The notes under the pieces: model-generated
The model's input: the letters and a program-made list of their open reading frames with translations, nothing else
Told to the model about the DNA's origin: nothing
Databases searched by the model: none
NCBI GenBank assembly: GCA_000231825.2
Contig: JH720309.1
Coordinates: 827,978 to 891,977 of the forward strand
DNA length: 64,000 nucleotides
Source of the DNA: Tetrahymena elliotti 4EA
Lineage: Eukaryota > Ciliophora > Oligohymenophorea > Hymenostomatida > Tetrahymenidae
Direction of reading: 5' to 3'
Made by a program: the position numbers and the translations under genes
Shown: positions 39,780 through 50,626 of the stretch, one piece after another
Layout of the letters: every line of letters begins with the position of its first letter
Position numbering within the stretch: the first letter of the stretch is position 1

Positions 39780-41520
39780 TCAATATTTCAATACTATAGT
39801 TACTAATCTTTTTGATTTTGTAAGCCTTGATCTTAATCTTTAATACCATATTTCACCGATATTGCCGCTTTTAAAAGTATAAAAAGACATATTTAATAAG
39901 AAATAATTTGAAGAATGAGAATAAAAAAAAAATTGAATTAAATTGGAAGGTAACAAAACAAATAATAATGAATGTGTGAACTTAACAATATAAAAATGTA
40001 AACCACCAAAAATTAGTGTCAAAGTTTTGAGATTTGAGCATTTTACTAACTCAGATCCTAATTTTGAAACTCCACTTTCATAAATATTATTCGACCTTTT
40101 AATATTTATTAGAATAAAGATAAATTAAAATTTAATTAAATATAAAGACAAAAAATATAAATAAATGAATGATCCACACAAAGAAAAAAAGTAAACCAAC
40201 CCAACAAGACAGTAATCAGTTACTATAAGTTAAAGCTTTTTTATTCATTCAAAAACATATAATTAATAGTGAAACACTATTTTACCTAAGACTAAGTGTC
40301 AAGATTAGAGCATTTTACTAACTCAGATCCTAATTTTTATGCACCCAGTTCACCAATATTATTATAGCTTTTAAAAAATTAATATTCAACAAACTTTGAA
40401 AAAAAAAAAGGAAAACATAAAATTTGAATCAAATATGAAAAAATGCATATTTTAATGAACATATGAGCTAAGCAAACCAACCTAAATTAGTTTAGTTACT
40501 CAAAAATTTAAGTCTTTATTATTTATTCAAAAACTCATAATATATATTTAAACTCTATTTTTACTCAGGGTAAGCCCCAAAGTTAAGAGACTAGAACATT
40601 TTGCTATCTCATATCCCAGTTTTTATGCTCCAATTTCACCAACATTATTATCACTTTTAAAGAATAATATAAATATATATTAAATAAAGAAAAATTGAGA
40701 AGAATGATAAAAATAGAAAAATTTGAATTAAAAATGAATTAACTAGTCAAACTAATTTTAACCACACCAATCTGAATTTGTGAATTGCTGATAAATAAAG
40801 TCTTTTTTATTAATTCTAAAGTGCATAATTAATATTGAAAAACTATTTTTACAAAAGACAAAGACCCAAAGCTTAGAGATTAGAGCACTTTGCTAACCCA
40901 GATACTAATTTTTATGCACCCATTTCACCAATATTACTCTGACTTAAAAAAAATAATAAATATTGAATAAACAACTTTTTTGAAGAATGATAAATCATAA
41001 GCTTTGAATTAAAAATAAAAACAAATGAATGAGCCTAACAAATATCAAGTAAACCAACCCAAATTAGCCAGCCAATCAGTCAGTTGCTTAAAATAAGCTT
41101 CTATTTTATTGATTCAAAAACTCATAATTAATGTTGAAAGACTATTTTTACGAGAGAGTAAGTTTCAAATTTTTAAGATTAGGGCATTTGGCTAACTCAG
41201 ATCCTATCTTTTATGCGCCAAATTCCCAAATATTATTTTACCTTTTTTAAAATGAAAAAAGAAATATTGAAAAGAATAATAAAAATATACAAATTTCACA
41301 CAATAAATAAAAATTAATGAATGATCCAAACAAAGAAGAAGTAAACTAAGGCAAATTAGTAAATCAGTCTTTTTAAATATTCATTCAAAAGTTCATAATT
41401 AATAGAGAAAAACTATTTTTACTAGAGAAGAAGTTTCAAATTTTAGAGATTAGAACAATTTGCTAAATTAGATCCTAAACTTGAAAAATTATAAAACTAT
41501 TTAACATAGACTTGGTGATT
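39780..41520 (-). pseudogene. Decayed LRR gene of the one-repeat-exon type
   Basis: Seven exon-like units are visible, 5' to 3': 41423-about 41500 (partial), 41152-41241, 40853-40942, 40565-40653, 40286-40367, about 40006-40095, and a terminal exon 39780-39867 with a proper stop (Lys-Ser-Lys-Arg-Leu-Val, then TGA). Lesions: the unit at 40565 is 89 nt; the unit at 40286 is 82 nt, missing 8 nt inside the Asn-Leu-Gln-Thr codons; and the unit at 40006 has lost its donor in a deletion that fused intron sequence to the exon end. No 146-nt first exon is found upstream. The terminal exon keeps the stop codon that the intact gene at 39340 has lost. Confidence 0.65.
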
Positions 41521-41611
41521 AAATTTAAATAAAAAAAGAAAATGAATGTATTATTTTAAATAGAAAATTTATTTAAATTAAAATGATAGAAAATAATCGT
41601 ATCTTAGAAAA

Positions 41612-41622
41612 GGGAGGGGGGG
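41612..41622 (+). other. G-rich tract
   Basis: GGGAGGGGGGG in otherwise very AT-rich sequence, directly upstream (5', minus strand) of the decayed LRR gene. Similar tracts occur at 15869, 29617 and 35902. Confidence 0.5.
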
Positions 41623-41761
41623 AATAGGTGGTATTATAAAATCAATGAAAAAGAATAGATAGTACTGTAAATATTTGAATAAAATACATTACATAAATAT
41701 GTAAGCAATTACTTTTTATCAAGAATAGCCATTTTATCTCAATCTTTAAAAAATGATAAGT

Positions 41762-42085
41762 TCAATTCTCTCCAAATTCCTGATACCCTTAGTCAGCTTT
41801 ACCTCTCTTTGACCACCTCCATATTATTTCATTAAGTGCAACTTCTACTTCTTCAATAGTTATAATAGGTACGAAAGTTCCAACTTTAATTAAACCATCC
41901 TAGAATTTTTAATTAAGAACATAAAGACTCAACATAATTTGTTGTTTCTTCTCCCTCTCCAAAGCCATTTGAATGCGCTATTTAATGGTGTTGATAACCC
42001 CATGCAGATATTTGTTAATCAAAAGTTGCAAAGGAGTTTTTCAATAAATCAAATCAGCCAAAAAAACGAATGTAGTACCTACCAC
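41762..42085 (-). pseudogene. Short coding stretch with an in-frame TGA, unidentified
   Basis: A frame from a plausible acceptor at 42085 (TTTATAG then GTGGTAGG) to the TGA at 41762 gives about 107 codons. A TGA at 42041-42043 interrupts it, so only the last 92 codons are open. The protein is well-formed: Leu-Leu-Ile-Asn-Lys-Tyr-Leu-His-Gly, then a basic helix rich in Lys/Gln, then Val-Gly-Thr-Phe-Val-Pro-Ile-Ile-Thr. Base use is richer in G and C than in the neighbours. I do not recognise it. It could be a pseudogene or the end of a gene whose upstream exons I cannot see. Confidence 0.35.
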
Positions 42086-42489
42086 CTATAAAGAATACAG
42101 CAAAGTGAATGAGAAATTTTCAGTTCATAAATGAACGTAGTAAAGAGAAAAGCAGTTGGTGATTTAAATAAATTTTTTAGATATATTAGCAAGAACACTT
42201 TTTCAACAAATAAATAATGTATTGTAGATAAACTTTATGAAGTTTCTGCAATATTTAATCTTAAAACAGTATAAAGAAAATATATTACTATTTCCTAAAT
42301 TTAAAATATGTCATTAGTCAATTAAAAAAAATATTTGTTAATTTCAAAACTAAGTGGAGAAAAAAAGTAAATAGGTGTTTTATATTTTTTTCTTTTATTT
42401 TATTTAAATCAAGACATATATAACCAACACGTTTAACCCCTCATCAACCATTTGACACAACATCCAACTACTCTCTCTATATATCTTCA

Positions 42490-44638
42490 ATGTGTGACTT
42501 CAATTATCTGACTGGGCTCCATTTGAAAGTTGTAGTTAGAGCTTAAAACCATAAAGATCTTGACTCAGAAGTACTTCACTAAATTATTATTAATCACATT
42601 ACTGATGATACTCAAGGTGACTATTTTACTACTGAATAAAGAACAAATATGCATAACTTTACTATAGTCTTCTCAAGCCATCTTATTTATGACTATCATA
42701 AAGTTTGTAGATTCTATCTTAAAGAATTTAGCCATGGAAAAAGTCAAGGACACAAATAAAATCGAAAGCTACAATATTGCTTAGAACACTTTGAAAGAAA
42801 TGATTTAATCAAGAATTAAACTATTTCAACATTAAATGCTATCATGCAATCACCTAAACAGAAAAGAAAGATACCTCTTGTTAAAATGATTTAATGGACC
42901 AACAAGTCAGATAATTCAAGAATGTGACAACTCTTGATTAAGCGAACTCTATCTTCTATAAATCAAAAAAGATTCTCTATCAATCAAATATTAAAAAAAA
43001 AGTAAAACATCAAAAATTTACTCCCTACAGCGATTTACACATTCTTCTTAACTTTAACCACAATGACTCATCAATCTCTGATAACTCTTGGGCAATGCGT
43101 CGTATCACTGGCTAGATAAGACATCAAATCACCTCTCCACAGAGTCCTCAGGTTCATTGATGCTGGAGCTGTCGTCTCCTTCACTCCTAATTTGCCCAAA
43201 AACAAAAAACCTGTTTTTAAAAATAATAAACACTAAAATACTGCACCTTCTAGGGTTAGATTAAACTTCTCTAATAAAACTGCTCCTATGCTAAAAGAAA
43301 TAAAAGATGTATTCTCAAATCTTTCTGAATCAACTGAATAAATAGTTTTTTCTAAGCTCATCCGACATAATAAAACTACTCCTAAACCTTCTCTTTCTAC
43401 TACTTTGGGATTTATTTTTGAGTTTTCAGATAAAATCAAATAGGATCTCACTAAACTATTCAACAGAACTAATAGATATCTCAGTTATAAGATAAATAAG
43501 ATCTTAGATAGTTTTTAAAAACTACATCAATCATATGACCCTAACACTGATAATAATAAAAAGGAAAATAACAACAATCTAATAATTATCATTTCACTCA
43601 TTATGAAAACATATCTCAATCATTGATTTTCATTCCTATACAAAAGAGAAAAGCATTTAACTACAAGATATAGAAATAAAAAACAATTAAAATCTCCAGC
43701 AAAACCTCAATAAATGGGAAAATACCTTACTGTTCTTCTAGACAAAAAGATATTTCACAGAGATGTTTATGAAGAAATAATTTGTTTTGTTATGAAGAAA
43801 ATGGAATTACTATCAATATCTTAAGATCAATAATAACAAATTAACTAATCCGTTACCACAACACTAAAGCAAATAGATCATCATTTATCAAAGAATAGTT
43901 TTTCATAGAAAACTATTAAATCCTAGAGATTAATAACATAATTCAAGTCACAGATATCCAGATAAATAACACTATTCTCTCAAAGTATGATAAGTACTAA
44001 TTAATACTCACCATATCATTTAGAAATTAACTCCTTAGATTCTTGCAAGACTATCAAATTAGCTAATAGTTGATTCCCTCTACCTGTTATCCAATACTAA
44101 AAGTGTGTTACATGGAAAGTCTTTCGAACTCACTCAATTAAAATATTCAGAAACCTATTAACTAAAATAAAATAATTAACTGATAATATTTGATCCAATC
44201 AAATTGAGCAAATCTATTAGCAACAATTATTTAACTTCTAAGATACTCCAACTTTATTATGGAATTCAACATAATAAGATTATTTCCTAAATCATTTAGC
44301 AGAAGAAAGATTAATATCCTAATTAGCCTATATTAATCAACATTCTCATAATAACCACTAAAATAAATGAATTCTATAATAATTGGAAACCAATAACAGT
44401 ATCTAATTATAATATCTTTAAACCCATTTATTCAATCAATCATAATAATATTAATGAATCATTATTCATATAATTCTTTCAATAACTTCAAAAGATTACT
44501 GAATTACCTATTTTGATATTTAATGGCTAATCTTTTAAACCAATGGTAAAATACACATTTTAATCTCCTATTCTTCCTTCTACTATGACTATTAATTTTT
44601 ATTTGGTATTGAAGATAGGTATAGACTTTAATAATTGA
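42490..44638 (+). pseudogene. Decayed protein-coding region of about 2.1 kb, unidentified
   Basis: Coding-like frames follow one another on the plus strand with shifts between them: 42490-42927 (145 codons from an ATG), about 42916-43160, about 43110-43624, the same frame after a TGA to about 44075, then another frame to the TGA at 44636. Wobble positions favour T and C, and the sequence is visibly richer in C than its surroundings. Proteins are Lys/Asn/Ser/Thr-rich with no motif I recognise. At least three frame changes and an in-frame TGA argue for a dead gene or transposon remnant. A minus-strand frame across 43050-43463 is also open and cannot be fully excluded. Confidence 0.4.
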
Positions 44639-45653
44639 CATCCTTATAATTACATTAGGTTGACTTCACTGGGTTTAACTGTTATTTGTGGAAACTTAAT
44701 CTATGTTTCTTTTAAATTGAGCTAATATCTATCCTTAGATTGGCCACACTTTTGATGAATATGCTGAAATAACAACGTCATTGAAGATGTATGCTTATAA
44801 TTTATCCTCATACATATTATTATTGATTAATTAAAAATGTAAAAGATTTTATGAGTAATATAAATATGTTTTTTATATCTCTTGTATGCAGTTTTATAAT
44901 TTAGAATATATCATTAGTCAATTAAGAAACATGTTTTCCTGAATAAAATAATGCACTACCTATTTATTAATAAATATTTTAAATGTAAAACCCTCTTCCA
45001 ATTTGTTTTGCAATTCGAATTTTCTATACAATAATATTATGATATTATCAGATAAAAAAAATAAAAATAATTTTGTATTTATTGTGATAAAAAATAGTAA
45101 TTCTAAAATGAATTTTGTAGCAGATAAAATTTGTTTAATAAAAAAATAAGTTAAAACTGGCTTGTTAGTTCAACAAAGTATTAAATGTAATGAATTTGAA
45201 TGATATTTAGAAAATTTTTTTTTATAACAAATGATACTATGTCTAAATGAGCTGATAAATGAATACATTAATTAGTAATTTTATTTTTAGACACAACACT
45301 CTAATGACATCAAAAAATAACAATAATTTTGTATTTATCAATAATTGTGAACAGAAATAGTAATTCTTATATAAATTTTGTTGTGGATAGAAATCAATGT
45401 TTTTTTTTAACTAAATAATATGTTAAAACTGGTTTATTCAACAAGAATATCAAAAATAATGAATTTGCATAATATTTTATTTATACACAGAAAAAGTGAA
45501 CTAGCAAATAATATTTTGATTATTGATTAATCTATTAAAAAAGTGATTGAATATTTATTTAGAAATAAAGAAAAGTATACATTCATACATTTATAAATCA
45601 TCAAACAAGCAAGTGAAAATACAAGTAAATAACTAATTTATTTAGGAGTAGGA
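44639..45653. repeat. Spacer with a direct repeat of about 170 bp
   Basis: No gene. Two diverged copies at about 45049-45220 and 45310-45480 share AATAATTTTGTATTTAT, then AGTAATTCT, AATTTTGT and GTTAAAACTGG, then AATGAATTTG. Period is about 260 bp. Confidence 0.5.
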
Positions 45654-46616
45654 ATGGGAGATTATTAGGAGAACTAGAAAATTCAAAGTTATGGTAATAA
45701 AAACAAAATTTTTTCTCATAATAAAAATAATTTTAATGAAAAATTAGTTGATATGGTGTTTGAAGTAAACAGATTTTCTTCTTCTAACCCAGGAATTTAT
45801 AATTATAGAGATGAGAGTAATGATTCATTTCTAGTGAGTATGTTTAATAGTATTAAAAAATTATGATATAGGTGATTAGATATTTTAGCAATTATGTGAC
45901 GAGAGTAATTATTAGAAGTCAAATTAGTGTATAGTTTGTAAGAAGTAGTTTAGTATGATGAAGAGTGCTAAGACATGGTAATTATTTGAATGAGTGATAG
46001 TAGCAATTACTGATCAGCATTAATTAAATAAATGGTTTATAAATAGAAATGTAATCATTTTGTTAATAATGTAAAAGTAAATTTTGTGGATGTTCTGTTT
46101 GTGAGGACTGTTCTCCAAAAAAGAGAGCCAACCCTTAACAAAAGTCTCAATTTGTGCGTATTTGTGATATTTGTGACGAAAAGTATCTGAGGGCTTTTCT
46201 TTCTTCTGATTTTAAGCTGCAAAAAAACCTATTGTAAGAAGAGATTAAGAAGATAGAGGATGAAAATGATAAACTAAAGAAAATACTTAACACAAATTAG
46301 AATTAAAAGTTGGAATGTGAGAAAGAAGTAATAATAGAATTTTATATTCATTCTTTTAAAAGAAATAATTTTTGATAAATGAAAATAATAGTATAATACA
46401 AAAAAGAATCTCTTTGATTCATAAATTAGCTCTGAAGAAAATAAGCTTAAGAAATAGAAACATAAACTGGATCAGATTAAAAAAGAAATCTAAGAAGTAG
46501 AAGATAATACTCAAAAAGTTAGAAATCAGAAAGCTCTCAACGAAGAAAATATCACTGAAAATATTTCAATGATACAGCAAAAGTAAAAATATCATTTAAA
46601 ACTCATAAAAAAATGA
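45654..46616 (+). CDS. FYVE-like zinc-finger protein with coiled coil (5' part)
   Basis: Exons 45654-45833, 45889-45977, 46018-46327 and 46392-46616 sum to 804 nt (267 residues) with consistent phase. Four Cys pairs in FYVE order are seen: Cys-Ile-Val-Cys, a third/fourth pair around Cys-Gly-Cys, Val-Cys-Glu-Asp-Cys-Ser, and Arg-Ile-Cys-Asp-Ile-Cys. FYVE domains bind phosphatidylinositol 3-phosphate on endosomes, but the basic Arg-His-His-Cys motif that contacts the lipid is absent, so this is FYVE-like only. After it comes a long Lys/Glu/Gln helix typical of a coiled coil. The boundary of the 45978-46017 intron (only 40 nt) is uncertain: the better-looking acceptor at 46047 creates a TGA. The TGA at 46614 may be the end or may lie in an intron, because coding-like sequence resumes downstream. 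Confidence 0.55.
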
Positions 46617-46859
46617 AAATGCCAAAGAAAAGACATTTACTTTAATAATATAATTAAAATGAATATTTTAAAGAAATCCACTTCATAAAAATATTATTAA
46701 TTTCTTACTTACAAATTATAAAAACTATGAGCAAATAAATTTCTCTAAATCATGATCAAATAAATGACTATTGTCACTTATCTTTGATTAAGTTAGTGCG
46801 ATTGTTTAATTGAGATATTTTGTTTTTATCAATTTGATTCTGCTCATTTCATTATTAAA

Positions 46860-47587
46860 ATAAAAATAAGCGGCTAAAGAATACTTAAAGTAATAATAGC
46901 TCATCAAAGATATCAACAAATTATTTATTCAAAAAAAGAATTCATTTTCTAGATTTAAAGCAAGCAAATTTGATTAATATGATATATTAATGACTAAAAT
47001 TAGTGATTTATAGTAAGAAAAAGGAATTTTATCAATAGTATCAATAAATGTTTAAAAGATTACTTTTATGAAATAATGTAGAGTTTTAAAGAAAATTAAT
47101 AAGAAATGAGATCTATTTTATATCAAATTCTAAAAAAATATAAGCAGTTTTAGTGAAAAGATTAAATGAAAATTTGAATAGAATTTTAGAATTTTTTATT
47201 AAATTTATTTGATCTTTTAATGATTGATTGATTTTAAGATTAAAATAATTTTTTATTAAAAGTAAATATAATTTGGAAAGAGCAAATTCAGATATAGAAA
47301 GAATATCAAATAAATAAAAAACTACTTTGGATGAGTTGACAACTGAAAACTAGAATGTGACATCATACTAATTAAATAATAGAAAAGGTATGGACTCTGT
47401 ACTAAATAGTAGATTTAGATCTAAACCTAATATAAATAAATACCCTCAAAAAGAATCAACTTTAACAAATTAAGGATATGATGATGTGTTTAGATCTTAA
47501 AATAATAATTAAGATTCTCTTGAAAACTACTTAATTGGTCTTCCTTCATAATATAGTAAAAACTAATCTTTTGATATTAATAAATGA
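46860..47587 (+). CDS. Coiled-coil and Asn/Ser-rich exons, probably the 3' part of the FYVE-like gene
   Basis: Two coding-like stretches: about 46863-47110 (Lys/Gln-rich helix, Ala-Lys-Glu-Tyr-Leu-Lys) and about 47265-47587. The latter reads Leu-Glu-Arg-Ala-Asn-Ser-Asp-Ile-Glu-Arg and later Phe-Arg-Ser-Lys-Pro-Asn, ending in TGA at 47585. Composition fits continuation of the coiled coil at 46392-46616. I could not find a set of introns joining all pieces in frame, so membership in the same gene is inference. A separate gene is possible, but no convincing ATG was seen. Confidence 0.4.
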
Positions 47588-49783
47588 ATGAATTAAATAA
47601 ATAAATAAATCATGTAACAAAATTTAACAAATTCAAAACCATAACACAATCTATTCTCTCATTAAAATACTAACTAACTAACTAATTAATTAATAGATAA
47701 ATTTATTTATTATTTATTTGTGCATTTCTATCTCTTTCGCCACAAATTCTCTTATAATGATAAAAGACAAATTCCATTTTGATTTTACTCTAAAGTCCTT
47801 TAATATTTTATAAAAGATTTTTATCTTGAAAGAAGATTGATTATCTATCTCAATTTACTATTTTGATTTATTAAAACTTTACTGAAGTTATTACTTGGTA
47901 TTAATTCTAGAAAAAAGATTCATTCCTAAAGAAATGTTGTTTTTTTTATATTTAAATTTCTTTTACAAATAGATTAATAAGTCTTGATTCGTATATTTTA
48001 ATGTAATTTGATATTAAATTGTAAAAGAAAAATATTCCGAAATAAACAACAAATTACTTAGATAAGATTTTTATGATATTAATTCAATATCTTTAATAAC
48101 ATACATATAAAAGACTTTTCTCTTGAAAGAAAATTATCTGTCTCAATGAAATAGATTCTATTTTATATTTTTTACAAAATTTAGATAATTTTAGATCTTT
48201 CTCATCAACTTTTCTCTCATATTATTTTTTTAATAAAAGCTACATTTTATTTAGATTAATATTGAAAAGTAAAATAATATTTAAAATTACTGATATTAAT
48301 GAAATAAAGCTTATCTGGCTTATTAATCAAAGAAAACTTAAAAATATTAAAAATTAACTTATTTAATTTATTGATGCAAATTATTCTACATTTGTGCTTT
48401 AATCTTTTTTGGAATATTGTAAATTAGGTTAAAGAAGAATTAAAGAGTAATATGAAGGTTAAAATTTTTTTTGTTTGATTTTTTGAAAAATGGTAATTCG
48501 TTTTAAGATTAGACAGTAACAAAGATTCAAAATACTAACTAGTAAATTTGAATGAATTAAAATAGAAGCTAGCTTTAAATTTGGCAAAAGATATTGGTAT
48601 AAATTTGAGTTATCTTTGATTCAGAATATATTATATTCAATTTTTTGATTACAATCAATTTATTATTTCTATTAAAAAACATATTTTTGACTTAACCAAG
48701 TATTTTGATTAAAGCTAATTGCTTACTTCTGATAACAATCCAAATAAATTTTTTTGAGAAAATAAATAAAAATCCATTTTTTAAATTAAAACAATCAAAA
48801 TTGATATTTATTTCACTTACAAATTATAGAATATTTATACCTTTACAGTAAAATATCTTTTAAATTTATTCAATCTATTGAAGTCTTTACACTAAATAAA
48901 TTTAGACATATATAAATAAATTTCCTTACAAATTCTAAATCTAAATTGCTTACTCACATTTCTATTTTTTCAACAGAAAGCATAAGTGTCTAATTAAAAA
49001 CAAAAATTTATGCATTTTTCATATAAATTGTTACTTTTATAAATATCTTTTTAGCAATTGAAGTGTTACTCGTTTTATTAATTCAGAAATACACTTTTAA
49101 CTCAAACATTCTTTCTTGTTTATTTATTTATCAATTTTTCTTTTTTCTAAAAATTTTGTTTTGTTTTGTTCAAATTTGATCTCTAAAATGCCTTATCAGG
49201 TTTAATTGAAATTTAGAGCAGAAATAATAATTTTGCAAACGAGCCAATATCAATCTAAATGAATAAATTAACACAGACTAATTTTTTAATTCCCAAACAA
49301 GTTGAAAAATTTAGGTGTTTGTTTATAAAGAAGAACGAACAAGTAGAATATAAAGTTAAATATGAAAAAGAAAGCTTAATTTGATTTATTTATTTATTGA
49401 TTGAATGATTTGCTTACTTATTTATTTATTTAGTTGATTGGTAAATTCGTTAATGATTATTTAATAATATATTTATATTTATTTATTTGTTGTTTATTTA
49501 AATTATTTATTATGAAAGAATAAATAAATTTAAGATTGTTATGATTTATTTATTTATTAGTTATTTTAGTATAAATCTATTCTATTTATTCTCATTATTT
49601 TTACATTTATTAGCTGATTAATATAATTTGATTTTCATCTCTTTTCTTTAATATATTTATGAATATACTTTTCTTTTCCCAAGAAGACAGACTTCTTCAT
49701 ACAAACAAAAGGAGTTATTTTTATAAATAATTTTATTATTTGTCTGATAAAGATTAGATTTTGTTTGCTTCTACTAATTTGTT
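47588..49783. other. AT-rich intergenic region with low-complexity repeats
   Basis: Mostly low complexity. Direct repeats: AAAAGA(T/C)TTTT(A/T)TCTTGAAAGAA at about 47813 and 48112. TTTA microsatellite runs lie at 49380-49560 and AAAT/GAAT runs at 47585-47720. One short coding-like frame at about 48483-48618 (about 45 codons, Val-Asn-Leu-Asn-Glu-Leu-Lys-Gln-Lys-Leu) ends in TGA; it is too short to call a gene. Confidence 0.45.
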
Positions 49784-50626
49784 TCATTTACCTCCACCCA
49801 TCTTATACTGGACATAGTCCTTGACTGTTTGGTGGAATACATCCACTATTCCTTCTCCAGTCATAGCACTTGTTTCGAAATATGGAATATTTTTATTTCT
49901 TGCAAAATCTTGCCCTTACTCAAGAGTTATTTATCTTTTGTCTGGGTCAATATCGCATTTGTTTCCTATTAAGACTAACTTTAAGTTATTATCATCAACT
50001 TATGATTTAAGTTCGCTAATCCAAAACTCCACACGCTCAAGAGTCTATCTTGAACTAACATCAAAAACTAAAAAAACTATGTTGGCATCTTGATAATACA
50101 TCTTCAAAAGTGACCTAGTAATAATATGAATAAAAATAAATTAACTCATTTCATACATTATTAAAAGTGCAATTGAACAATTTCAAAATTTGTATTTTTA
50201 GGCTTTTCTTTTGTTTGTAAAAAATAATTGTTAGCAAAAAAAATAGCTGGACAATCTTTTTAAAGTTAACTAACTTGAGGAGCAAATCGAAAGGCAACTA
50301 AAAAAGGAACAAAGGGTATTAATGAATTAATCATGGCATGAAATAAAATATAAAGTTTACTAATAAATTTCTTATCCTGCTGTATCCCAAATATCTAAAT
50401 GAACATTAGCACCACTATCTAATTTAATATCAAACTCAAAATATGTCACACCAATAGTGTTTGGCATGTTCTTTGCAGGCACATTTTTCTTATAATACTC
50501 ACAGATGGAAGTTTTGCCTACATTCATATCTCCTAAAAGAATAAGCTTAGTCTTATACTAACTTTATTTTGGCTTTAAAAGCTTGGGCTTGCTTTGCTAT
50601 TTCTTAGATCTAGATCCAAAACACAT
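49784..50626 (-). CDS. Rab-like small GTPase without C-terminal cysteines
   Basis: Two exons (50361-50626 and 49784-50114) give 597 nt, 198 residues. All G boxes are present: G1 Gly-Asp-Met-Asn-Val-Gly-Lys-Thr-Ser near residue 40, the switch I Thr in Thr-Ile-Gly-Val-Thr, G3 Trp-Asp-Thr-Ala-Gly-Gln-Glu near 83 with Gln encoded by TAA, G4 Asn-Lys-Cys-Asp and G5 Glu-Thr-Ser-Ala. The intron falls just after G3, and the join restores the family's Tyr-Gln-Ser-Leu-Leu-Lys-Met-Tyr-Tyr. Rab proteins direct vesicle traffic and are normally prenylated on C-terminal Cys; here the end is Met-Gly-Gly-Gly-Lys with no Cys. The N-terminus begins Met-Cys-Phe-Gly-Ser and is extended and basic. It may be a non-prenylated, Rab-like regulator. 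Confidence 0.9.

Noticed and set aside
30738..41500. CRISPR array suggested by regularly spaced ~90-bp repeats
   Set aside because: The repeats are coding exons with conserved splice sites and the spacers are related introns; this is a eukaryotic LRR array.
43050..43463. Minus-strand open frame with tidy-looking protein
   Set aside because: The overlapping plus-strand frame has the stronger ciliate-like wobble pattern. The minus frame has no recognisable domain and sits in a decayed region; it is kept only as an alternative in the pseudogene note.
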